13,064 bases of DNA, from NCBI GenBank assembly GCA_026393335.1, contig JAPLAJ010000066.1:1-13064 (forward strand). The letters run 5' to 3'. The notes beneath the pieces were generated by a model that was not told the origin of the DNA, searched no databases, and worked only from the letters and a program-made list of their open reading frames with translations. Origin of the DNA: Rhodoluna sp. (GTDB lineage Bacteria; Actinomycetota; Actinomycetes; Actinomycetales; Microbacteriaceae). How positions within the stretch are numbered: position 1 is the stretch's first letter; the number at the start of each line of letters is the position of its first letter. Position numbers and translations under genes: made by a program. This document shows positions 12,995-13,064 of the stretch, piece after piece.

Positions 12995-13064
12995 TACTCA
13001 GCGTCAATCTCTTCAAACAAGCCATTAGGAGGAGTGACAGTAACTGTCTTAGCGGCTATGTCCA
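12994..13064 (-). CDS. rimM: Ribosome maturation factor RimM, C-terminal fragment
   Basis: The last 22 complete codons and stop (TAA at 12996-12994) of a minus-strand gene that enters from the right edge. The visible residues read DIAAKTVTVTPPNGLFEEID followed by AE, which matches the C-terminal PRC-barrel end of actinobacterial RimM, where a V-x-V-x-PPxGL pattern is usual. RimM helps mature the head of the 30S subunit. The identity rests on this short piece plus its position directly before trmD with a TAATG overlap. Confidence 0.85.
   Translation of the reverse strand, partial: DIAAKTVTVTPPNGLFEEIDAE

Noticed and set aside
1..13064. CRISPR array, tRNA/rRNA gene, insertion sequence, prophage or dif site
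   Set aside because: No direct-repeat arrays, transposase, terminal repeats, tRNA-like cloverleaf or 28-bp dif-like sequence was found on reading both strands.

Overview
The window looks like a chromosomal segment of a small-genome, AT-leaning actinobacterium, most probably a Microbacteriaceae member of the freshwater planktonic (Luna-like) kind. The support is the gene order rimM-trmD-rplS-lepB-rnhB-DUF2469-dprA-xerC, then a divergent M23 peptidase, then rpsB-tsf-pyrH-frr-cdsA, which is the classic actinobacterial arrangement (also seen, with insertions, in Mycobacterium tuberculosis). Further support comes from the actinobacteria-specific DUF2469 protein, the acidic tail on ribosomal protein S2, the sequences of L19 and EF-Ts, and very short or overlapping gene junctions. 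The family-level placement is an inference from sequence feel, not from a search.

Layout, left to right on the given strand. Positions 1-156 hold the 3' end of a plus-strand AI-2E-type membrane protein whose stop codon overlaps the stop of the convergent minus-strand gene. From 153 to 4005 runs a compact minus-strand series read right to left: cdsA, a protein with four DivIVA-type motifs, a secreted HNH/DUF1524-type nuclease, a secreted or anchored SLT-type muralytic protein, a small zinc-ribbon-like protein of unknown role, and an alpha/beta hydrolase. From 4006 to 7115 lie frr, pyrH, a rho-independent terminator, tsf and rpsB. Positions 7116-7400 are a divergent intergenic region with an rpsB leader hairpin and an inverted repeat. 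A single plus-strand gene (M23 peptidase, 7401-7916) converges on xerC with a 16-bp overlap. From 7901 to 13064 lie xerC, dprA, DUF2469, rnhB, lepB, rplS, trmD and the end of rimM, all on the minus strand.

Functionally the window joins translation (S2, EF-Ts, RRF, L19, TrmD, RimM), UMP phosphorylation, CDP-diacylglycerol synthesis, protein export (signal peptidase I), genome maintenance (RNase HII, XerC, DprA) and a set of envelope or exported proteins after cdsA. Most of it is ordinary core genome. I do not see a clear new defence, mobile or CRISPR system. The parts most worth a second look are the uncharacterised cluster after cdsA (four-motif DivIVA protein overlapping a secreted nuclease gene, muralytic protein, zinc-ribbon protein), the loss of yraN and comM between DUF2469 and dprA, and structured leaders upstream of rpsB and rplS. 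No tRNA, rRNA, insertion sequence or CRISPR array was seen.
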